A DNA stretch of 6,295 nucleotides, from assembly GCA_000495415.1 (NCBI GenBank), contig AWGX01000262.1, positions 1 through 6,295 on the forward strand, written 5' to 3'. A model generated the notes under the pieces. That model ran no database searches. It worked only from the letters and a program-made list of their open reading frames with translations, and was not told where the DNA came from. This document shows positions 1 through 6,260 of the stretch, piece after piece (the stretch's first letter is position 1; each line of letters opens with the position of its first letter). Source of the stretch: Smithella sp. ME-1. GTDB taxonomy: Bacteria > Desulfobacterota > Syntrophia > Syntrophales > Smithellaceae. Position numbers and translations under genes: made by a program.

Positions 1-607
1 CCAGCCACTCCATACTTTCCGTATCCAGATGATTGGTTGGTTCGTCCAACAGCATGATATCAGGCTTTGACAGAAGAATGGATGTAAGTAAGATACGCAT
101 TTTCCAGCCGCCGGAAAATAAGATACAATCGCGAACAAAATCACTTTCTCTAAATCCGAACCCTTTTAGTATTTGTTTGGCTTTGGATTCGAAAGCATAT
201 CCATCCAAAGCGCTGAAATGAGCCATCGCATCCGAATACTTTTGTGAAATCTCGCTGTATTCCGCCGTGTTTTGTTTTGTTTGCGATAATCGATGCTCCA
301 AATCTTTGATGGATTCTTCAATAAATGAGATTCCGCTTTTCTGTTTTAGAAAATCTATCAGAGGCATAGATTCAAGTTCTGCGAGATCCTGCGGCAGATA
401 ACCAAACGTCTTTTGTTTTTTGCCGGTAATTTCTATTATGCCGGAATCAGGATGGACTTTATCCATTATTGCCCGAAACAAAGTTGTTTTACCTGTACCG
501 TTTTCGCCGACGAGACCAATGCGATTTTTGGAATGAATTGTCCAGTTTATATTGTTGAATAGTTTTTTATCTAAAAAAGAAAGACTTAAATTACGAAAAT
601 AAATCAA
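1..607 (-). CDS. ABC-F family ATP-binding protein, N-terminal part (runs off left edge)
   Basis: This is the first ATP-binding domain of an ABC-F protein: soluble tandem-ABC ATPases without membrane segments that bind the ribosomal E site and act in translation or drug protection. The 202 visible residues show Walker A GENGTGKTT (34-42), the Q-loop in YLPQD (Gln73), the signature FSGGW (164-168) followed by KMR, and Walker B plus switch LLLDEPTNHLD (about 186-196, catalytic Glu189). The FSGGW-(K/R)-MR signature and DEPTNHLD are family hallmarks. The linker and second ATPase domain lie outside the window, so the subgroup (Uup, EttA, YheS-like or resistance type) cannot be decided. I chose a TTG start at 607 because GGAGGG lies 7 nt upstream (615-620) and the protein then begins MIYFRNLSLSF, as ABC-F proteins usually do. 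No in-frame ATG fits better. The reading frame is intact. Confidence 0.95.
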   Translation of the reverse strand, partial: MIYFRNLSLSFLDKKLFNNINWTIHSKNRIGLVGENGTGKTTLFRAIMDKVHPDSGIIEITGKKQKTFGYLPQDLAELESMPLIDFLKQKSGISFIEESIKDLEHRLSQTKQNTAEYSEISQKYSDAMAHFSALDGYAFESKAKQILKGFGFRESDFVRDCILFSGGWKMRILLTSILLSKPDIMLLDEPTNHLDTESMEWL

Positions 608-652
608 AAACCGACCCTCCAAACTCCGAGATCGGAGCCTCTTTATCGAGGC
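608..652 (-). promoter_or_regulatory. ABC-F leader: SD GGAGGG and two abutting small hairpins
   Basis: The 5' leader of the ABC-F gene holds the SD GGAGGG (620-615) and two adjacent 5-bp inverted repeats: GCCTC/GAGGC (652-648 with 641-637) and CTCCG/CGGAG (637-633 with 628-624). They share one base at 637. The upstream CCTC and CTCC segments could instead pair with the SD itself, so two alternative folds are possible. There is no T-run after the stems, so this is not an ordinary terminator. A very weak promoter-like pair (TTAATT at 692-687, 17 nt, TATTAA at 669-664) would start transcription just upstream. The SD is seen directly; the folding and any regulation are inference. Confidence 0.4.
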
Positions 653-695
653 ATGGTAAAAAATTAATATGTGGTAACATAAAAATAATTAACAT

Positions 696-1829
696 TTAAA
701 AAGTAACTGCTAATTTACATCCAAATTCCGTAGAGTTATTACTCGGTTCTATACCATAAAGCACATGTGTTCCGTAATAAGTAACAGGTTCAATTCCTGA
801 ATCTTCAATGTTCCAGTATCTTATATAAGGTTCTATTACAAAACCAGCTTTTTTATATTTCTTTGTAATAGATATTGAGCCCCTAAAACCATAGCCACTA
901 GTTTGCTTATTTTCGACGTCATTAAAACCCGGATCAACATCACTAAGGTAAGATTTTTGTATTCCCCATAAAAAACAATCATATTCTACATTAGCTCCCA
1001 AAAACCAATTATTGCCTAGATCGGCAACAGCTTCTATGCCTGCGGGAATATAGAAATAATTTGCTTCTCTTTTATAGCCAGAGGGAGATTTGTTTTGCGA
1101 ATTGTCCTGTAGCCATCGATATCCAATCCCTAAATGGGGAGTAATCTTGACGGTTTTTACAGAGTAATTATAACCCAGTAAACTTCTAAATTCCAACATA
1201 TAATCGGGTATGCCTGATATTGTTAACGGGGTTTCATCCCAGGTGGACCCGTTATAAGCTACCTCTCCATAGGCGAACTTTCCTTCTGCTTTCAACATTA
1301 GTTTGTTGTTGTGATAAGTATATGAACCTACTAGACCGTACATCACCCCTTTTTCTTCCATACCGGTTTCTTCATATTTGATGTAAGATATTTCTGTGCC
1401 CAAAGCAAAAAAATGCTTTGGTGGCTTTTTTTCTTCGTCAGCCTTATTGATGAAAGAAGCAACATCGTTTAACTTCCTTGTGACTGCGTTGTTATCTTTT
1501 GTTACTATGATCACTTTATCAGAATCTATTTCAATGATCCTGCCATATATTATGTTGCCATCTTTTAATCGAATACCGCCTAAATTATCCGCTATTATGA
1601 AATTTTCCACGTCGTCAAATTTAAGTGATATTATGTTGCCATCTTTAGTTTGAATTTGGATCTCATCAACACTCATTTTTATAACGTTTCCGTATATGGT
1701 ACTTCCATCTTTAAACTGAGCACCTTTAATCCCTTCGTTTTGCGCAAAGGAAAATGTGCAACAAAGTAAAGTGAATGCAGCTATCATTGCACAATTCATA
1801 GTTTTCTTATGGCATGATCTCATCCCCAT
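696..1829 (-). CDS. Secreted protein with two KDG repeats and a probable outer-membrane beta-barrel
   Basis: Residues 1-30 form a signal peptide: basic start (MRSCHKK), hydrophobic core, probable cleavage after SFA (29). There is no convincing lipobox. Residues 37-78 and 86-127 are two tandem copies, 49 residues apart, of (F/L)KDG-x-x-IYG-x-(V/I)I ... T-KD-x-N ... DV-x-x-FI. Each copy has two half-units, so KDG/KDN recurs at 40, 62, 89 and 111. After a charged hinge (DEEKKPPK, 131-138), residues 140-377 are alternating, aromatic-rich strands with polar turns. The chain ends ...FGCKLAVTF, a terminal Phe strand of the kind the BAM machinery recognises. I infer a small barrel in the outer membrane with a periplasmic repeat domain; the function is unknown. 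The start at 1829 has AAGGAG 5 nt upstream (1840-1835); the ATG two codons later is possible. The gap to the downstream ABC-F gene is 88 nt. Confidence 0.82.
   Translation of the reverse strand: MGMRSCHKKTMNCAMIAAFTLLCCTFSFAQNEGIKGAQFKDGSTIYGNVIKMSVDEIQIQTKDGNIISLKFDDVENFIIADNLGGIRLKDGNIIYGRIIEIDSDKVIIVTKDNNAVTRKLNDVASFINKADEEKKPPKHFFALGTEISYIKYEETGMEEKGVMYGLVGSYTYHNNKLMLKAEGKFAYGEVAYNGSTWDETPLTISGIPDYMLEFRSLLGYNYSVKTVKITPHLGIGYRWLQDNSQNKSPSGYKREANYFYIPAGIEAVADLGNNWFLGANVEYDCFLWGIQKSYLSDVDPGFNDVENKQTSGYGFRGSISITKKYKKAGFVIEPYIRYWNIEDSGIEPVTYYGTHVLYGIEPSNNSTEFGCKLAVTF
1547..1646 (-). repeat. Exact 19-nt direct repeat inside the KDG repeat region
   Basis: The 19-base string at 1547-1565 recurs exactly at 1628-1646. 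The offset is 81 nt (27 codons), so both copies are read in the same frame and encode KDGNII (residues 62-67 and 89-94 of the protein). The copies belong to non-equivalent positions: the second half of protein repeat 1 and the first half of repeat 2. A third, diverged version near 1700-1712 encodes KDGSTI. This is seen directly in the sequence. It points to duplication of a short unit, and the pair is a plausible slippage or recombination site. Confidence 0.85.
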
Positions 1830-1851
1830 TTACACTCCTTTGTTTAAATTG

Positions 1852-1880
1852 ATTAGTGAAAAAATTTCATTGATTAACAA
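1852..1880 (-). promoter_or_regulatory. Candidate promoter for the barrel gene, overlapped by an inverted repeat
   Basis: TTGTTA (1880-1875) and ACTAAT (1857-1852) are separated by 17 nt; each matches the sigma70 consensus at 4 of 6 positions. Transcription would begin about 1845, giving a short leader before the SD at 1840-1835. The inverted repeat AACAAT (1876-1881) / ATTGTT (1891-1896) overlaps the -35 box and could be an operator. In such AT-rich DNA, matches of this quality occur by chance. Confidence 0.3.
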
Positions 1881-1995
1881 TACGTGAAGCATTGTTGCTT
1901 TCTATTTTGCATATTTCTGAAAGAAATTCCAGCAAAAAAAGAAGATAACACTCTCTGATAAAAAGCGGCTATATTAATGCATTTAGTAAAATTAC

Positions 1996-2013
1996 AGCTC
2001 GATGAATCGAGCT
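1996..2013 (-). terminator. Hairpin downstream of hydrolase 1, possible terminator
   Basis: AGCTCGA (1996-2002) and TCGAGCT (2007-2013) form a perfect 7-bp stem with a 4-nt loop, 58 nt past the stop codon of the hydrolase gene. On the minus strand the stem is followed by GTAATTTTACT, which is only moderately T-rich, so termination would be imperfect. The hairpin separates the hydrolase from the barrel gene and fits the idea that they are transcribed separately. The stem is seen directly; the role is inferred. Confidence 0.4.
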
Positions 2014-2070
2014 TGTTGAAGAAGAAAAAAAGATATTTATAGAGTAATTATTTTGGTGTCAGTGTCAATA

Positions 2071-2946
2071 TTATGCGAGCCAATCAACTACTAAAGGGAA
2101 ATGATCTTGTTCGGCGTCCTTATGTGTTAGCATAGTGACATGATTATAATCATGAAGATTTCCGCATTTTTTACCAAGCAATACATATTTGGAAATGTGT
2201 TTACCGGATTCTTTTATGGTTAAAAGCACATCTTTTCGATGTCCAAGACATTTGTCGTTCAGAGCTGCAAAATACAATGTCGGCGGAAGAATTACTTCCT
2301 GGGCGGCCTTTCCGTAGTTAAAGCCGTCAAACGGATCGATCCATTTTTTCATTCTTATCCATCTTGCTGTACCTTTTTGAGTCAGCGCTGGTTCGTCCTC
2401 ACTGACAAAACGTGATGACGGGAAATATCCGTGTTTACGAATGAGTAAATTGCCAAGGAAGATATAAACCATGTCAATTTGAAAAATTCTTGTTGGGTTC
2501 ATGGCGCTTACTCTTCGTTTTGATCCAAAGTAAACCATGCATTTGACGAGGCCGCGATATTTTGGAAAACGCAACAAATGTGAAGATGTTAAAACTCCTC
2601 CCCACGAATGACAAACCCAGCGCTGCGGCATATTTCCGCGAAGAGAGATAATCTTTTCAATAAATGCAGGTATATCTTCCGTAATTGCTTCCGTTTGTCC
2701 GTACTTTGAATTCCGGTTAACGTGCGGTTTGCTTTCACCCCTTCCGCGTAAATTCCCAACATATACATCATATCCATATTTTGCTAAATACGGTCCGAGT
2801 CCGCTGGTGCCGGAGTTTGAATAAAACATTCTGCCGTTTTCCACGGAACCATGGAGCATGAATATGGGAGGTCCATCCGGATCAATGTATATATGTTTTA
2901 AATGGAGACTATCGGTGGAATTAACAGGTATCATCAGCGATTCCAT
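2071..2946 (-). CDS. Alpha/beta-fold hydrolase (esterase/lipase-like)
   Basis: Numbered from the Met at 2946 (291 residues). An oxyanion-type LHG lies at 31-33 (MLHGS), and the strand-helix pattern GYDVYVGNLRGRGES is typical of the fold. The nucleophile elbow CHSWGG puts the catalytic Ser at 114, with Cys112 where most relatives have Gly. The acid is probably Asp231 (AALND), and the base His269 (YNHVTML) or a nearby His. There is no signal peptide or membrane segment, so it is probably cytoplasmic; the substrate is unknown. An in-frame ATG at 2994 would add 16 residues. However, a consensus promoter places the RNA start at about that ATG and no SD precedes it, whereas AAAGG lies 10 nt before 2946. 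I therefore prefer 2946, unless the mRNA is leaderless. The gene is monocistronic by layout and divergent from the plus-strand gene. The fold is certain; the function is not. Confidence 0.88.
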   Translation of the reverse strand: MESLMIPVNSTDSLHLKHIYIDPDGPPIFMLHGSVENGRMFYSNSGTSGLGPYLAKYGYDVYVGNLRGRGESKPHVNRNSKYGQTEAITEDIPAFIEKIISLRGNMPQRWVCHSWGGVLTSSHLLRFPKYRGLVKCMVYFGSKRRVSAMNPTRIFQIDMVYIFLGNLLIRKHGYFPSSRFVSEDEPALTQKGTARWIRMKKWIDPFDGFNYGKAAQEVILPPTLYFAALNDKCLGHRKDVLLTIKESGKHISKYVLLGKKCGNLHDYNHVTMLTHKDAEQDHFPLVVDWLA

Positions 2947-2999
2947 CTTAAGATCGCCTTTGATTTGTTCTGTATGGGGGCGTGTTTCTGCCATGTAAA

Positions 3000-3028
3000 A
3001 TTATAAAAAGGGTGGTTTCGGATGTCAA
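3000..3028 (-). promoter_or_regulatory. Perfect sigma70 consensus promoter for hydrolase 1
   Basis: TTGACA (3028-3023), a 17-nt spacer and TATAAT (3005-3000) match the housekeeping consensus at all 12 positions. The expected transcription start is about 2994-2992, on the first in-frame ATG of the downstream reading frame. The mRNA is therefore either leaderless from 2994 or, more likely, has a leader of roughly 47 nt to the ATG at 2946. I see no clear operator palindrome over it, which suggests strong constitutive expression. Confidence 0.85.
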
Positions 3029-3103
3029 GAAAATGTTTATTCCGAATTGAAAATTAATTATTTTTATAACGAAATTATATGTTAAAAATAATCAATCCAA
3101 CAC

Positions 3104-3130
3104 TTGCTAAAAATTATTTGTGGTGATAAT
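3104..3130 (+). promoter_or_regulatory. Weak candidate promoter for the plus-strand repeat protein
   Basis: TTGCTA (3104-3109) and GATAAT (3125-3130) are 15 nt apart, shorter than the preferred 17; GATAAT matches the -10 consensus at 5 of 6 positions. The start would be about 3137, some 26 nt before the ATG at 3163. The surrounding 3030-3162 stretch is very AT-rich, so alternatives exist. The position is sensible but the support is weak. Confidence 0.3.
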
Positions 3131-3162
3131 CTCACGCTGAATGTCCAAATACCCAAAACAAT

Positions 3163-3990
3163 ATGGAGACGGATAACTTGATTACCAACAAGATAATTCA
3201 GGGAATGAAATCTTCTATTGAGAAACTGGAAAAGGAAAAGAATTCCCGAATATTCAGATATTTCCTTATCAGTGCCTTTTTTGTTTTCATCATATTTGTT
3301 GTTTTTTTGATTTATTTTTTCGTGAAATATGGTCCGATTGTACTGAGTTTATATGAACAAAGATATATCTATAAGAGAATTATAACGGCCACTGTCGATT
3401 CCAACCTCCCCGTTTCAGCTTCTATAGATCACACATTCCATATTCCCATTAAAAATGAATTCGATTACGCTGTACCTGTGAAAACGGTAATCAAATTACC
3501 GGTAAATCAGAAATTTAATATTGCTTTTGATAAACCTTTAAATATTCCTATTGATCATGTTTTTCATGTAGATGAAAAAATCAATGTAAAGACAGAATTT
3601 CCTTTTGAAACCAAAGTTACCATTAAGATTCTGGGTGTAAACACGGACGTGCCTGTGAAAGGTGTAATTCCTTTGAATATGGTGATTCCATTAAAGCATG
3701 ATTTCCATATTAAAGATACCCTTGCGGTTAAGCCTCAAGAGGCGCTTCCTTTTCCAATTAATAGTATCTTTGATGTGCCTCTTGATTTTGTGCTGCGGGG
3801 GAAGGTGCCTATTGACGGAATGATGACCGTACCGATTAAAGATAAGGTAAATGCAGATGTAATATTGAGAGACAAGCTTCCGGTAACACTGCAATTTAGT
3901 TCTTTCTTCGATCAGAAAAAGGTGATTGAAAGCGATAATGTCAAACAAAGTATACCGGTTGTCCCTAAGGCAAATGTAAAAGGTCAATAA
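3163..3990 (+). CDS. Membrane-anchored periplasmic protein of repeated Pro-punctuated beta segments, family not recognised
   Basis: The 275 residues comprise a short charged N-terminal helix (1-32, with SSIEKLEKEKNSR), one strongly hydrophobic transmembrane segment (about 33-54), a linker, and a C-terminal region from about 75 to 268. Positive charge before the membrane segment predicts a cytoplasmic N-terminus and a periplasmic body. That body is almost entirely alternating hydrophobic/polar strands carrying about 17 hydrophobic-Pro-hydrophobic triplets, among them LPV 82, IPI 94, VPV 104, LPV 112, IPI 128, VPV 163, IPL 169 and 175, VPL 205, VPI 215 and 223, and LPV 239. Phe-x-(I/V) strands such as HTFHIPI, HVFHV and HDFHI recur between them. 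I see no catalytic motif and no cysteine. An elongated beta structure or scaffold is inference. The ATG at 3163 lacks an SD; a TTG at 3178 has GGAG 9 nt upstream and is the alternative start. Divergent from hydrolase 1. Confidence 0.85.
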   Translation: METDNLITNKIIQGMKSSIEKLEKEKNSRIFRYFLISAFFVFIIFVVFLIYFFVKYGPIVLSLYEQRYIYKRIITATVDSNLPVSASIDHTFHIPIKNEFDYAVPVKTVIKLPVNQKFNIAFDKPLNIPIDHVFHVDEKINVKTEFPFETKVTIKILGVNTDVPVKGVIPLNMVIPLKHDFHIKDTLAVKPQEALPFPINSIFDVPLDFVLRGKVPIDGMMTVPIKDKVNADVILRDKLPVTLQFSSFFDQKKVIESDNVKQSIPVVPKANVKGQ

Positions 3991-4050
3991 CGATAACGTA
4001 ATGTCTTTGGTATCACAAAAGAAGCATTCATAGCGAAAATAATAGTCTAA

Positions 4051-4079
4051 AATTAATTAATAAAAATCCCTACAGAGGG
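4051..4079 (-). terminator. Possible intrinsic terminator after the der-hydrolase unit
   Basis: Read on the minus strand, CCCT-CTGT-AGGG (4079-4068) forms a 4-bp stem with a 4-nt loop, followed by ATTTTTATTAATTAATTTT. It starts 10 nt after the hydrolase 2 stop codon, in the convergent gap with the plus-strand gene. The T-rich tail is good but the stem is short. On the plus strand it is followed by a less convincing TTAGAATAATTATT, so it may also serve the repeat-protein gene weakly. Confidence 0.4.
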
Positions 4080-4088
4080 TTAGAATAA

Positions 4089-4901
4089 TTATTTGTCTCT
4101 AGTATTAAAGGTAATAAAAGCTGCTAAATCTTTAATAAAAGTATCACGTACCTGGCTAATGAAACCATGACTACAGCCCGGGTATTCAATTAATTTCGCT
4201 CCTGCTATCCGCTCTGCCAGTATTCGGGAGTTCTGCGGTGGAATAAGAGGATCATCGGTTCCAGTAGCGATCAATGTCGGATTTTTTATTTCAGGAAGAC
4301 GGTTAAATGTATCGGCTTTTGCGCAGGCTATAAATTGGCGCAAGGAGTTTACGTCGCTGATGGGTGCCCGTAAATAACGTTCCTTAAAATCTAATACATA
4401 ATCCGGATTGCCATCAAGAAAGTCTTTCGTGAACATCAGCTTAAGCACTCTTCCGAACAGGCCGTCAATTCCTCCACTGCGGTCCATCATTATCTTCATC
4501 ACTTCATCGCTTGCCTGAATCATATGCTGTCCACCGCAAAAGGTACAGGCAAGGACAAGACTGTTTACCCTTTCGGGATATTTAATTGCCAGTTCCTGAG
4601 CAATTAAACCACCCATAGACATTCCCAGTATGTTTGCACGTTCTATTCCTTTTGCATTCATCAAAGCGATAGTGTCGTCAGCGAACATTTCACAGGTGAA
4701 ACTTCCCTCATCGGGAGCAACTGTGCGACCGGAACCACGATTGTCGAATATCAGCACATGATATTTTTTGGAAAGTGCATTTATCAATTCCGGGTCCCAC
4801 CAGTCCATGCTTGCGGTTAATCCCATGATAAGGACTATCGGATATCCATCTCCCACAGACTTGCAGCAGATTTTAAGATCTCGGACAGCTAGCTGTTCCA
4901 T
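4089..4901 (-). CDS. Alpha/beta-fold hydrolase downstream of der
   Basis: A 270-residue single-domain alpha/beta hydrolase, numbered from the Met at 4901. The oxyanion region is IMGLTAS (about 25-31), with Met-Gly where His-Gly is usual. The fold motif FDNRGSGRT follows. The nucleophile elbow GMSMGG puts Ser at 95, the acid is Asp217 in GTDDPLIPP, and the base is His245 in CSHGF. The triad is complete, so an active serine hydrolase is expected. The overall pattern resembles the broad 3-oxoadipate enol-lactonase/esterase group, but the substrate cannot be assigned. There is no signal peptide, so it is probably cytoplasmic. I chose 4901 because GGAGG sits 5 nt upstream (4911-4907); the ATG at 4913 has no SD and would bury that site in coding sequence. 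It begins 39 nt after der ends, on the same strand, so co-transcription is likely. Confidence 0.92.
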   Translation of the reverse strand: MEQLAVRDLKICCKSVGDGYPIVLIMGLTASMDWWDPELINALSKKYHVLIFDNRGSGRTVAPDEGSFTCEMFADDTIALMNAKGIERANILGMSMGGLIAQELAIKYPERVNSLVLACTFCGGQHMIQASDEVMKIMMDRSGGIDGLFGRVLKLMFTKDFLDGNPDYVLDFKERYLRAPISDVNSLRQFIACAKADTFNRLPEIKNPTLIATGTDDPLIPPQNSRILAERIAGAKLIEYPGCSHGFISQVRDTFIKDLAAFITFNTRDK

Positions 4902-4940
4902 TATTGCCTCCATTTGCTTGAGATATGAATGTTTGAATAA

Positions 4941-6260
4941 TTATCGTTTCTTACGAAAAATAAGTTTCAGCGGTACGCTGTCAAAACCGAATTCCTCGCG
5001 AATTTTGTTTGCCAGGTAACGTTCATAAGAAAAATGAATTCCTTTGCTGTTGCTGACAAAAAATACAAATGACGGCGGTTTGATATCTGTTTGTGTGACA
5101 TAAGAAATATGCATTTGCCTGTTTTGATAGCGCGGCATAGGATTTTTGCGCACTGATTTTTCCACCAGATCATTTAACTGCGATGTGCCGATTCTTTTTG
5201 TGTACTGTTTATAAACTTCGTCAATTAAGTCGAAAATTTTAGGCGCTCTCTGCCCGGTAACGGCAGAAACAAAAATAATTGGCGCAAAATCCAGAAATTT
5301 TATTTTATCCTTAATATCGTCGACGAATTTTCCGATAGTAGAATTATCTTTTTCAATCTTGTCCCATTTATTTACCACTATAATGCAGGCTTTACCGCGC
5401 TCGTGGGCAAGGCCGATAATTTTAGTGTCCTGATCAGTCAGTCCTTCTTCGGCATCAATCAACAGCAAAGCGATGTCACAGCGATTGATTGATTTGAGAG
5501 CTTGAATTACACTGTATTTTTCCAGAGTATGACTGATTTTGCTTTTTCTGCGGATTCCCGCTGTATCAATAAGCAGATAATTCTTGCCGTGAACCTTAAT
5601 CATCATATCAATTGCGTCGCGGGTTGTGCCTGGTGTAGGATTAGCGATGCTTCTTTCTTTACCAAGAATTCTATTGACAAGCGATGATTTGCCCACGTTA
5701 GGTTTGCCGATAATGGCTATTTTAATTTGCGTGTCTTTTTCGTCTTTAGCCTCCGCCGCTTGGGGAAAATCACGGACAATAACATTCAGCAGTTCATCAA
5801 CACCCATGCCATGCTGCGCGGAAATCGGATAGATTTCGTCGATGCCCAGTCTATAAAAATCGGTGAGCATTTCTTTGTGACGGTCTCCGTCAACTTTGTT
5901 GGCGACATAAAATACATTTTTTCCTCTGCCTCTCAGTTGTTTGGCAATTTCCATATCTGAGTTGGTGAGCCCGTCTTTCCCATCCATTAAAAAGATAATG
6001 ACATCCGCTTCTTCAATGGCCAGATTGCTCTGTTCGCGCATTTGCACAAGGATTTTTTCTTCCGAGGCCGGTTCAAAGCCACCTGTATCGATAAGCGTAA
6101 AAGCTTTATCCCGGAAAACGCAATCCATGTAGTTGCGGTCGCGGGTGGCGCCGGGTTCATCAATTACAATTGCCTTTTGCTTTCCGACAATTCTATTGAA
6201 AAGCGTTGATTTGCCGACATTGGGGCGGCCGACAATGGCTATTACGGGTTTTGCTTTCAT
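4941..6260 (-). CDS. der: Ribosome biogenesis GTPase Der (EngA)
   Basis: Der is an essential tandem-GTPase that helps assemble the 50S ribosomal subunit in the cytoplasm. Numbered from the Met at 6260, the 439 residues are the normal family length. G domain 1 has GRPNVGKS (11-18), Thr39 in GATRD, DTGG (58-61), NKVD (121-124) and SAQ (147-149). A short acidic linker (about 168-178) follows. G domain 2 has GKPNVGKS (185-192), PGTTRD, DTAG (232-235), NKWD (297-300) and SA (332-333). The remainder is the C-terminal KH-like domain, with the conserved PP-x-FVFFVS and a basic tail (FRKKR). All nucleotide-binding motifs are intact. The frame stays open upstream, with a TTG at 6278, but AGAGG lies 5 nt before the ATG at 6260, giving MKAKPVIAIVG, the usual Der start. 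It is followed by hydrolase 2, probably in one operon; any upstream partner is outside the window. Confidence 0.98.
   Translation of the reverse strand: MKAKPVIAIVGRPNVGKSTLFNRIVGKQKAIVIDEPGATRDRNYMDCVFRDKAFTLIDTGGFEPASEEKILVQMREQSNLAIEEADVIIFLMDGKDGLTNSDMEIAKQLRGRGKNVFYVANKVDGDRHKEMLTDFYRLGIDEIYPISAQHGMGVDELLNVIVRDFPQAAEAKDEKDTQIKIAIIGKPNVGKSSLVNRILGKERSIANPTPGTTRDAIDMMIKVHGKNYLLIDTAGIRRKSKISHTLEKYSVIQALKSINRCDIALLLIDAEEGLTDQDTKIIGLAHERGKACIIVVNKWDKIEKDNSTIGKFVDDIKDKIKFLDFAPIIFVSAVTGQRAPKIFDLIDEVYKQYTKRIGTSQLNDLVEKSVRKNPMPRYQNRQMHISYVTQTDIKPPSFVFFVSNSKGIHFSYERYLANKIREEFGFDSVPLKLIFRKKR

Noticed and set aside
624..652. Tandem hairpins as a terminator for the barrel gene
   Set aside because: No T-run follows on either strand, and an SD plus start codon follow directly on the minus strand.
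1396..1653. Plus-strand open frame of 85 codons
   Set aside because: It lies entirely antisense to the KDG repeat part of the barrel gene, has no SD and encodes no recognisable domain; it is a shadow of the repeat codons.
2589..2777. Minus-strand open frame of 62 codons
   Set aside because: It overlaps hydrolase 1 in another frame; the hydrolase frame carries the nucleophile elbow across this stretch.
3691..3987. Minus-strand open frame of 98 codons
   Set aside because: It is antisense to the repeat protein, whose clear membrane helix and regular repeats show that the plus strand is coding.
3163..3990. CRISPR array or DNA-level tandem repeat in the repeat protein
   Set aside because: The repetition is at the protein-pattern level; I see no regularly spaced near-identical DNA units.
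2071..4901. The two alpha/beta hydrolases as a tandem duplication
   Set aside because: They share only the fold motifs; elbow, oxyanion region and lengths differ, and a divergent unrelated gene lies between them.
4902..4913. ATG at 4913 as the start of hydrolase 2
   Set aside because: It has no SD, and the strong GGAGG at 4911-4907 is correctly spaced for the ATG at 4901.
5502..6132. Several plus-strand open frames of 61-77 codons
   Set aside because: All are antisense to der, whose G motifs are continuous through the region.
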